The notes below the pieces were generated by a model that ran no database searches, was not told the DNA's origin, and saw only the letters and a program-made list of their open reading frames with translations. This document shows positions 16,005 to 21,845 of a DNA stretch of 21,845 nt, one piece after another. Source of the DNA: UBA4416 sp046594225 (GTDB taxonomy: Bacteria > Bacteroidota > Bacteroidia > B-17B0 > Aurantibacillaceae). Positions within the stretch are counted from its first letter, which is position 1. Every line of letters begins with the position of its first letter. The position numbers were made by a program, and so were the translations under genes. The DNA is taken from contig JBKJPW010000105.1 of the NCBI GenBank assembly GCA_046594225.1, positions 1-21,845 on the forward strand. Reading direction: 5' to 3'.

Positions 16005-16469
16005 TAGGATTTGAATACTAATATTTTCTACTATTTTCCATAACATTCGTAATTAGCGAGTTGAGAATTAAAAAAGATTAGCTATCCTGATCTTTCTAAC
16101 CCGAAGACAAGATCTCGAACCAGTTACTAAAAGACGCGGAAGTATTATTCGACTTAAAGAGAAAAATTTCCAATCCATTATAATAGCTCCTATTCCTCGT
16201 TTTTTAGTCAAAGTTGGAGGTAGTTTTAGTGATTTTTATTTTTTTAAAAACTTAAAACACTCATTTTTTTATGATCTATTATCATATCAATTAAATATGT
16301 GAATAGTGTAACTTGTTTGTGAAATTATGCAACTTCTATTACGCTATATGGATTACCTTTATTTAAAATAGTATACTTTTTTTACAATTGATTTTCAATA
16401 AAGTAATTAAACATAAATTATTAGTGAGTATATTGTATTTTATTAAAGCAAATTTTTAAAATAAAAATT
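16005..16469. other. Intergenic region of 465 bases, possible decayed coding sequence
   Basis: No complete gene is visible. Between 16072 and 16302 one plus frame is open for 76 codons but has no ATG, GTG or TTG near its beginning. In another plus frame about 27 codons around 16108-16190 read PEDKISNQLLKDAEVLFDLK and on, which looks protein-like. The section 16080-16190 is richer in G+C than its flanks. This fits a degraded gene but is not proof. The last 150 bases should contain the promoter of the gene at 16470. Confidence 0.35.
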
Positions 16470-16664
16470 ATGAATATCAAACGAATCTTTGGGGCATTAC
16501 TTACTGCTCTTGGAATAGGTGGTCTTATTTATGCAGCAGTTTTGTTTGTCAATACATCAGGCGGTACACGCGAGATTAAAGCACTTGTCATTTATAGTAT
16601 ACTTGGGCTTTTATTCTTTTTCGCTGGTATTAGTTTGGTGCGTGCAACAAAAGATGAGTCATAA
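16470..16664 (+). CDS. Small two-helix membrane protein (64 aa), unknown function
   Basis: A 64-residue protein with two predicted membrane helices (about 8-26 and 37-56) joined by a short loop NTSGGTREIK, and a charged C-terminal end RATKDES. Both termini should face the cytoplasm. The composition, the Gly-rich first helix (GALLTALGIGGLIYAA) and normal codon use support a real gene; similar short two-helix proteins occur widely in Bacteroidota, but I know of no established function. It stands alone: the neighbours are gene-poor DNA upstream and the tmRNA gene on the opposite strand downstream. Confidence 0.72.
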   Translation: MNIKRIFGALLTALGIGGLIYAAVLFVNTSGGTREIKALVIYSILGLLFFFAGISLVRATKDES

Positions 16665-16689
16665 CTAACGAGTCTCTTATTGATTTACT

Positions 16690-16717
16690 AATAAGCCTAA
16701 ATGTCATTAAGCTTATT
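16690..16717 (+). repeat. 7-bp inverted repeat after the 64-aa gene
   Basis: AATAAGC (16690-16696) and GCTTATT (16711-16717) are complementary across a 14-base loop. There is no T-tract, so it is only a weak terminator candidate for the gene ending at 16664. Confidence 0.22.
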
Positions 16718-16835
16718 GGCTATGTATTTTAGTTAGATATAAGATGATTTAATGTTAGTAATAGAAGAATAGGAAAGCAACAAAAAACCAACAGCAAATC
16801 TTATTTTCTATAATTCTAAGATGTAAATAAAACGC

Positions 16836-16870
16836 AAAAACCTGTAATAGCAAATATTACAGGTTTTTTT
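16836..16870 (-). terminator. Terminator of tmRNA gene, 14-bp perfect stem
   Basis: AAAAACCTGTAATA (16836-16849), loop GCAAA, TATTACAGGTTTTT (16855-16868). On the minus strand it starts eight bases beyond the tmRNA 3' end and is followed by a T-rich tract. The A/T runs on both sides would let it work in both directions. Confidence 0.88.
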
Positions 16871-16877
16871 GGTAAAG

Positions 16878-17243
16878 TGGACCCGGAGAGATTCGAACTC
16901 TCGTCCAAACAAGGAATTAATATGCTTTCTACAAAGTTTAGAACATAATTGATTTTCGATTTAAGTCAGGCTTATATTCATACCAAACTTAAACTTAGAT
17001 GCTAATATTGTTTTAGGTAACATCATCACTAAAACAAGTTGCTAATTTATGATGCAAAATTCTCGTCGCTAAGCAACGGTGCTACAAGGTTTGCAAAGGT
17101 TGTTTAGTCTTGGACTAAGCAGCCATAGCGTAAGAATTCTCTTCGCCGAATAAAAGTTTGAGAGTTGATTTTAAGGTGCCATATCCACAACGCACCACCT
17201 GCTTACATACCAACCGCGCTCGCTGTCAAAACCGGTCGGGCCC
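16878..17243 (-). ncRNA. ssrA: Transfer-messenger RNA (tmRNA)
   Basis: tmRNA rescues stalled ribosomes and tags the unfinished protein for proteolysis. The minus-strand 5' end GGGCCCGACCGGTTTTGACA pairs with the 3' end: GGGCCCG (17243-17237) with CGGGTCC, a seven-pair acceptor stem including one G-U. The 3' tRNA-like part has a T arm GAGAG-TTCGAAT-CTCTC. The discriminator base is A at 16878 and is followed by CTT, so CCA is not encoded and must be added. The reading frame for the tag is at 17147-17115. The mature length before CCA is 366 bases, normal for a one-piece tmRNA. A possible -7 box, TATCTTTA on the minus strand at 17308-17315, lies about 65 bases upstream. Confidence 0.96.
17115..17147 (-). 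other. tmRNA tag reading frame (GEENSYAMAA-stop)
   Basis: Within the tmRNA the codons GGC GAA GAG AAT TCT TAC GCT ATG GCT GCT TAG encode GEENSYAMAA. With the alanine carried by tmRNA itself the tag would be AGEENSYAMAA. The A-A end and the hydrophobic residue before it are those recognised by ClpXP-type proteases. The frame is chosen because it gives this typical ending directly before a stop; the resume codon GGC is inferred. Confidence 0.88.
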
Positions 17244-17345
17244 ATTTTCAAATTATGAATTCAGAATGTTGAATTAAGAATTAATAACTTGGTTCAAAGA
17301 ACTTTTGTAAAGATACGAATATTTAAAAATAAATGAAGATTTTAT

Positions 17346-17353
17346 TATCTTTA
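17346..17353 (+). promoter_or_regulatory. Candidate -7 box (TATCTTTA) for the secreted unknown gene
   Basis: Seven of eight positions fit TAnnTTTG. It is 13 bases before ATG 17367, so the leader would be very short. No clear -33 element. Confidence 0.3.
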
Positions 17354-17366
17354 AGAAAAAATCATA

Positions 17367-17891
17367 ATGAAAAAATATATTTCCTTAATTCTTATTTGCG
17401 CAGCTGTTACTTCATTTTCTCAAACCATCAAATCAAAAGCCTTAAAATTAAAATATACGCTTGAAGATAGCTGGACCGCTAAAGAATTTGGTGGGCCATT
17501 AAATTGGGACCAAAGCGGCAATGATATGTGTCGTTGTTCTGGTGTTGCTTTTAGTAAACCCGATGCAAAAGGTAAATATAATGTGGTTGTTTATGCCGTG
17601 CCAGCTGGTGGATTAGATTCTGCTAAACGTGAATTTGTGGGAGCTTTACATTTCGTAAACGTTCAAAAAATAGAAAAAGCAGTGAATGAAAATTTTTCTT
17701 TCGAACGACGTCGATCAAACTTTGTTGATGTGAAAACAAAGGCAACTTCATACAACTGCCTGAGATACATTACCAAAGCCAAAGACGGATATAGTTATAT
17801 GATATATGCTTGGCAAGAAAATATGGAATTATTAAACTCAACGGCAGAAAGAGAATTGTCAAAAATGATCAATGTAATTGAACCACTTTAA
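17367..17891 (+). CDS. Secreted protein of unknown function
   Basis: A 174-residue protein with a signal peptide (about 1-19, ITSFSQ-type end: basic KK, hydrophobic core, then SFSQ). The mature part has no repeat or membrane segment. Visible landmarks are a D-M-C-R-C-S-G-V motif (Cys55, Cys57), a third cysteine at 131 (SYNCLRYI), two VVVYAVP / SYMIYAW strands and a final helix NSTAERELSKMINVIEP. The alternating strands and closing helix suggest a compact alpha/beta domain as in other short exported Bacteroidota proteins. I do not recognise a family. Its stop overlaps the stop of the convergent serine hydrolase gene by four bases. Confidence 0.78.
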   Translation: MKKYISLILICAAVTSFSQTIKSKALKLKYTLEDSWTAKEFGGPLNWDQSGNDMCRCSGVAFSKPDAKGKYNVVVYAVPAGGLDSAKREFVGALHFVNVQKIEKAVNENFSFERRRSNFVDVKTKATSYNCLRYITKAKDGYSYMIYAWQENMELLNSTAERELSKMINVIEPL

Positions 17892-19381
17892 TTTTTTGTA
17901 AACAAGTAAGTATCTTGATCTACAAAATCAACGACTTTAATTTCAATAGTTTTATCTGTTACTTTTATTTCTTTTACCCCTAAGGATGATGCATCATTAT
18001 ATTCAATCATCATAGTATTTACATTTTTAAATTGTATTTTACCTTTATATTGAGGATGAAACTCAAAACTTACTTCAGCATAAGCATCCTTTGCTTCAAT
18101 GGTAATTTTACCATACACTTTATTAGAATATGTACCTGCTAGTTTTTTGTAAGCATCAGCCGTTGCTTTATATGAAGCTACTTCTGCTTTCAATTTTTTA
18201 ATTGCAAATTGCTCCTCATCATAGCCTTCTTTAAAATAGCCATAATATAAAGCACTCATATTGGTATAAGGTTGTTTATTCAAATCATCTATTATTTGCT
18301 CAGATAATGCATCAAATAAATTTTGTTGATCACTGTTAGATAAAATCACATAGCCGAAATTCTCTTCAGGAATCAAAACTGTTTTACTTAAAAAACCATT
18401 TGCTCCACCATCGTGTTCTACAATTTTTTTACCGCGAGCATCAGCCAAAAACCAACCTAAACCATAATTCATAAAGTTGTGTCCTGCCCTACTTCTTCTC
18501 GATACTACAGTATTTGAATTTCTAGTTTCTTGAATTACTTTTTCTGGTACTACTTGCTTTCCATTAAACTTTCCATTGGCCAACTGCATCATTACCCATT
18601 TACTCAAATCATTTACATTTGAGGTCATAGAACCTGCTGCACCAATATTATCAACCGCCGAAGGGGTTATTTCGAATAAATTTCCGTTTAGTAAAGTATA
18701 AGCTTTTGAGGCATTGGGCGAAGTAATAAAGTTTTTGTATGTAGTTCCTGTTCTTGTCATACCCAATGGAGCAAAATAATGGTACTTTAAGTAATCATCC
18801 CAAGTGGTATCGCTCACTGCTAAAATAATTTCACCTGCTGTTACAAAGCCCATATTACAGTAACCGTATTTTTCTCTAAAGCCATTTTTAGGAATCACAT
18901 TAGCCATATTTTCTACCAATTCTTTTCTGCTTTTGGTACTTGCCCAGTTTAATAAATCTGTTTGAAATGTTTCGTAACCTATGCGGTGAGATAATACATC
19001 TCTAATGGTTACGTTTTCCGTTAAATACTCATTATGCATTTTAAAATAAGGTAAATATGTTTTTACCTTATCATCCAATTTTAATTTACCATAATGCTCT
19101 AGCAATGCTAAAGATGTTCCAGTATATGCTTTACTACAAGAGGCTATTTGAAATTCGGTATTCTCTGTTACTAATGTCTTTTTAGAAACATCAGCATAAC
19201 CATACCCTTTCATTAAAACTATCTTTCCGTCTTTTACAATAGCGATGGCTAAGCCTGGTAAATTCCAACGAATCATTTCACGTTTGATGTAAATATCTAA
19301 ACTGTCTTTAATAAAATTACCTTGTGCGGTAACGCTAGCGCTAAACAGTATTCCGATTAATAGATAAACAAAGTATTTCAT
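17888..19381 (-). CDS. Secreted serine hydrolase, class-C beta-lactamase/PBP-like, with C-terminal beta domain
   Basis: A 497-residue exported hydrolase of the beta-lactamase class C / esterase / D-peptidase superfamily. Signal peptide about 1-20 (ASVTAQ). Active-site motifs: S-C-S-K with nucleophile Ser81 and Lys84, Y-C-N (Tyr174, Asn176) and H-D-G-G (323-326) at the KTG-like position. A helical segment (about 360-405) links to a C-terminal beta-rich domain (about 412-497, LAGTYSNKVYGKITI ...) similar to the DUF3471-type domains often found behind such cores. The substrate may be a peptide, D-amino-acid peptide or ester; resistance to beta-lactams cannot be inferred. The stop codon shares TTAA with the stop of the opposite gene. 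Confidence 0.9.
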   Translation of the reverse strand: MKYFVYLLIGILFSASVTAQGNFIKDSLDIYIKREMIRWNLPGLAIAIVKDGKIVLMKGYGYADVSKKTLVTENTEFQIASCSKAYTGTSLALLEHYGKLKLDDKVKTYLPYFKMHNEYLTENVTIRDVLSHRIGYETFQTDLLNWASTKSRKELVENMANVIPKNGFREKYGYCNMGFVTAGEIILAVSDTTWDDYLKYHYFAPLGMTRTGTTYKNFITSPNASKAYTLLNGNLFEITPSAVDNIGAAGSMTSNVNDLSKWVMMQLANGKFNGKQVVPEKVIQETRNSNTVVSRRSRAGHNFMNYGLGWFLADARGKKIVEHDGGANGFLSKTVLIPEENFGYVILSNSDQQNLFDALSEQIIDDLNKQPYTNMSALYYGYFKEGYDEEQFAIKKLKAEVASYKATADAYKKLAGTYSNKVYGKITIEAKDAYAEVSFEFHPQYKGKIQFKNVNTMMIEYNDASSLGVKEIKVTDKTIEIKVVDFVDQDTYLFTKN

Positions 19382-19400
19382 AGTAGTGGTTTTAGTAAGT

Positions 19401-19408
19401 CAAATGTA
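19401..19408 (-). promoter_or_regulatory. Candidate -7 box (TACATTTG) for the serine hydrolase gene
   Basis: Exact TAnnTTTG on the minus strand, 19 bases before ATG 19381. It lies between the start codon and the repeat element at 19443, so the element sits just upstream of this promoter. Confidence 0.5.
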
Positions 19409-19442
19409 AAAAATGATTAGGATTAAAACATTTTTATCTTAA

Positions 19443-19722
19443 GATACTTTTGCAGCCAAAAGTATCCAAAATCATAGCGTAAAACACTGAGTTTTAATTT
19501 TCTAATGTAAATATAGATTTTACGACAGAACTCCGATAGAAAATGCGCGCTGGCTGTCAAAAATGCGAGCAGATAAAGAGGTGAATTGAGAAAACAAGAT
19601 TTTAGTGAAGCGGAGCGAAACGTAAAAATCGTAGTTTTCCAAGAGGTGGGTTGAGCATATTTTTGGCTTGTCTTTTTTGATTACTTTTTTTGACTAAGAA
19701 AAAAAGTGATAGAAAAGAATAA
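19443..19722. repeat. Intergenic repeat element of about 280 bp with hairpin ends
   Basis: This occupies most of the 354-base gap between the hydrolase and the T9SS gene, and no ORF is seen in it. The left end is a perfect hairpin GATACTTTTG-CAGC-CAAAAGTATC (19443-19466) followed by CAAAA. The right end is ATTACTTTTTTT (19680-19691), a short loop, and AAAAAAAGTGAT (19699-19710), which pairs with one G-T wobble; read from outside it is also followed by CAAAA. The ends thus form imperfect inverted termini. The interior (about 19540-19625) is richer in G+C. The right end, read on the minus strand, aligns with the left end of the 8173 element. This looks like a small non-coding, possibly MITE-like, dispersed repeat. 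Confidence 0.55.
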
Positions 19723-19735
19723 AATTATCGCTTCC

Positions 19736-21845
19736 TTATTTTACAATAACCACTGGTTTAGTAGCAGAACCTGATTTTGACGAAACAGTAATATAATACA
19801 CTCCTGAATTATATTGACTAAAATTCATGGAATGATTAAATGCTTCGTTCAAATAAACACGTTCTGTAAATAATAATCTACCAGCAATATCTTTTACTTC
19901 AATCAATGTATTCTCTCCATCTTTCACAAAACCTGTTAACTGAATTTGATTACTAGCAGGATTTGGAACAACCGAAAAATAATGATCTTTATCAACCAAT
20001 TGAGAAACACCTGTTATTAAAAAACAATTATTGGCTACTACTTTATTGATGGATTCATAAGCTTTGTTAACAATCTCTACAACACTATTTACGCATATAT
20101 TGCTAGTACCGTTAGTGTAATACACTCTGCACAATGGTTGTGCATTTACATTTTTAGCAATGCTTGAATCTTTGTAAGACAAACAAATAACTTTATTGCC
20201 TCCAATTAAAAAATCAGGATTTTCAGGATAATCATTAGTAGGAGCTAGATTAACCACATTTAAAATAGTTGCTCCACTGATTGTAAACTCATATCCTAAA
20301 ATGCGCGTTGTTGGATTTTTGACATAAACATCAAAATAATTTTGCGATATGTCTACATTACCAATACTTAAAGTGGCTGTGTAATTAGGATTTACATTAC
20401 CTCTTGGAAATAAACATTTAGTATTATTACTAGCGCCATGATTCACGCAATTTGCCATTAATGCTGCGTCCCAAACAGTTATAGTTCCTGTATTATTTAA
20501 ATCATTACAACTATTAGCTATGATACTTGAATTTAAAATTTGATTCACATAAATTTGACCATCAACTAACTGCTGTGTACCACTATTATTTAAATCGCCC
20601 ATTTTTGTGGTGCCATTACAAACACCATTGCAATCAACACTAGCATTACCAAATTGATTACCCGCGCAATCAGAATAAGAAGGGCAAGATGCTAATAAAG
20701 TAAATCCTTTTTGTCCAAATGCATTAGCCGTAATTTTAATGCAAGCTTGTGCCCAGTTATTGGTATAATTACTTTCAAAATGTCCTAAAGCATCTGCCGA
20801 TTGATCCCAGTTTACTTTAGCAGCCATTACATAATTTCCGGTATCTACATCTGTAATATCAATCCACTGACAATCTAAACCTGCACTGTAAATATCACCG
20901 CACTGTTTAGAAATCCCCATATCACCACAAGAAAACTTAGCTGTTCCTCCATCTGGACAACCATCATAATCTAGCACACAAAATCCATTTTTAAATCCAA
21001 TAGGAATAGCTTGACCATTTGGTTTATACAAACGATACTCAGCATATCCTTCATAATGCGCATGACCATGACAATTAGTAGTTGTAAACTGCCCTGGATT
21101 AGATGACGGATTACCAATATAATAATCTTGGTCGCCAATATTTTTGATATAGGTGTCAAAATTAATAACCGTTCTAGTACCGTAGCCATTTAAACAACTT
21201 TCTGCAACTCTACAATCGCCTGCACCAGCATTTACAGTTCCCAAACTTAAAGAACTAATAAACTGAGGTTGAACAATGGTTAAATCTGGCGCTGTGCATA
21301 GAGGACTAGGAAAATAAACACAGCTACCATCGTCTATGCTTGCTAATGGATTATAATTACAAGCGCTATAAGTTGTACATCCAGAAATAGGCCCTTGATA
21401 ATTAATAGCAAAATTAATAGCGCCAGAACAAGAATTATTGTAAGATCCCATTCTTATTATATAAGTTTTTGCTGTATCTAATGCGCCTGAAACTTGTGAC
21501 TGTAAACCGCAATAATCATCATTATATAATGTCGTACCAGTATTATTTGTAGTAAATGGACCATTACAATTTTCATATACCCATAACTTTGTATCGCAAG
21601 AAGAGATTGTACATGTATTTATAGTGTATAACCCAACTTGCGTAGGCTTAAATTTATAAAAATATTCATTTCCTGGAGCGGTGTAGGTGCCTGTAGAAAC
21701 AGCAATGGCAGTTTGACAACTTTCTCCTGGTGCACAATTAAAATAATAGGTATAGGAATTTGTAAATTGTCCATTATGGTTAGTTTGTAACACATTATTT
21801 ACATATATCTGAAAACTACCAATACCATAATTACAACAAATTCCG
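19736..21845 (-). CDS. T9SS-exported lysyl oxidase-domain protein (5' end outside window)
   Basis: The frame is open to the window edge (702 residues visible), so the N-terminus and signal peptide are missing. Order in visible residues: beta-rich pre-peptidase-like domain (about 39-152), a DDGSC-type Cys repeat (about 155-177), lysyl oxidase domain (about 185-373), a DCNGVC repeat, two dockerin-like Ca2+-binding segments (D-L-N-N-S-G at 417 and D-L-N-N-T-G at 448), a cohesin-like beta domain (about 487-592) and a T9SS type A sorting domain (about 623-702, FSVVPNPASNQI ... GVYYITV). In the oxidase part C-H-G-H-A-H-Y gives the copper ligands His259, His261, His263; Lys285 (GFKNGFC) and Tyr319 (DIYSAGLDCQW) fit the LTQ cofactor pair; DCQWIDITDV and ESNYTNN are hallmarks. 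It would oxidise amines such as lysine side chains at the cell surface. Confidence 0.9.
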   Translation of the reverse strand, partial: GICCNYGIGSFQIYVNNVLQTNHNGQFTNSYTYYFNCAPGESCQTAIAVSTGTYTAPGNEYFYKFKPTQVGLYTINTCTISSCDTKLWVYENCNGPFTTNNTGTTLYNDDYCGLQSQVSGALDTAKTYIIRMGSYNNSCSGAINFAINYQGPISGCTTYSACNYNPLASIDDGSCVYFPSPLCTAPDLTIVQPQFISSLSLGTVNAGAGDCRVAESCLNGYGTRTVINFDTYIKNIGDQDYYIGNPSSNPGQFTTTNCHGHAHYEGYAEYRLYKPNGQAIPIGFKNGFCVLDYDGCPDGGTAKFSCGDMGISKQCGDIYSAGLDCQWIDITDVDTGNYVMAAKVNWDQSADALGHFESNYTNNWAQACIKITANAFGQKGFTLLASCPSYSDCAGNQFGNASVDCNGVCNGTTKMGDLNNSGTQQLVDGQIYVNQILNSSIIANSCNDLNNTGTITVWDAALMANCVNHGASNNTKCLFPRGNVNPNYTATLSIGNVDISQNYFDVYVKNPTTRILGYEFTISGATILNVVNLAPTNDYPENPDFLIGGNKVICLSYKDSSIAKNVNAQPLCRVYYTNGTSNICVNSVVEIVNKAYESINKVVANNCFLITGVSQLVDKDHYFSVVPNPASNQIQLTGFVKDGENTLIEVKDIAGRLLFTERVYLNEAFNHSMNFSQYNSGVYYITVSSKSGSATKPVVIVK

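Noticed and set aside
16115..16130. Minus-strand GGTTCGAGATC resembling a tRNA T loop
   Set aside because: The flanking bases do not form a T stem or acceptor stem, and no anticodon arm is found.
16072..16302. 76-codon open plus frame
   Set aside because: No usable start codon near its beginning and no recognisable product; kept only as possible decayed sequence.
16880..16910. tRNA gene suggested by a T arm and acceptor end
   Set aside because: The arm belongs to the tRNA-like 3' part of tmRNA; the matching 5' part is more than 300 bases away at 17243.
21791..21793. GTG as the start of the T9SS protein
   Set aside because: The same frame is open upstream to the window edge and encodes protein-like sequence, so the gene continues outside the window.
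1..21845. CRISPR array, prophage or integrated element
   Set aside because: No regularly spaced direct repeats, integrase, transposase or phage structural genes were seen; coding style is uniform.

Overview
The window looks like chromosome of an AT-rich member of the Bacteroidota. Evidence: a type IX secretion (T9SS) sorting domain with cohesin/dockerin-like and DDGSC-type modules in the right-most gene, Bacteroidota-type -7 boxes (TAnnTTTG) shortly before many start codons, almost no Shine-Dalgarno sequences, and several families typical of the phylum (DUF983, periplasmic TonB-C-like proteins, TPR-SpoIIE phosphatases). The order within the phylum cannot be fixed from this sequence. Nothing indicates a phage, plasmid, IS element or CRISPR array.

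Left part (1-5.6 kb): a nucleoid-associated NA37/YejK-type gene is cut by the window edge on the minus strand. Divergent from it are a Prc/Tsp-type S41 protease and a small secreted TonB-C-like protein. A compact plus-strand operon follows: a CstB-like persulfide dioxygenase/rhodanese fusion, a DUF983 zinc-ribbon membrane protein, and a STAS-like small protein that starts at GTG. A bidirectional terminator closes it.

Middle (5.7-11.1 kb): a cold-shock protein and three DEAD-box-type RNA helicases (two RhlE-like, one DbpA-like with DEFD in motif II) lie within 5.4 kb, interrupted by a TPM-domain membrane protein. Together they look like an RNA-remodelling or cold-adaptation cluster, though they form at least three transcription units.

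11-15.5 kb, minus strand: a TPR-transmembrane-SpoIIE phosphatase, a Cys-rich periplasmic rhodanese-like protein, a secreted NUC1-type DNA/RNA endonuclease, and a fusion of a histone-H1-like lysine-rich tail to a VOC/PhnB domain. The terminator of the fusion gene directly abuts the start codon of the nuclease gene.

15.5-17.3 kb is gene-poor. It holds a 39-residue lipoprotein ORF (possibly a remnant), a 64-residue two-helix membrane protein, and the tmRNA gene ssrA on the minus strand with a 14-bp terminator stem and a readable tag peptide (GEENSYAMAA).

17.3-21.8 kb: a secreted protein of unknown function converges on a class-C beta-lactamase-like serine hydrolase, and their stop codons share the four bases TTAA. 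An intergenic repeat with hairpin ends follows, related to a second copy near 8.2 kb. The last gene, cut at its 5' end, encodes a large T9SS-exported protein with a lysyl oxidase domain that keeps the three copper-binding histidines and the Lys/Tyr pair expected for the LTQ cofactor. That gene and the H1-tail/VOC fusion are the most unusual items in the window.
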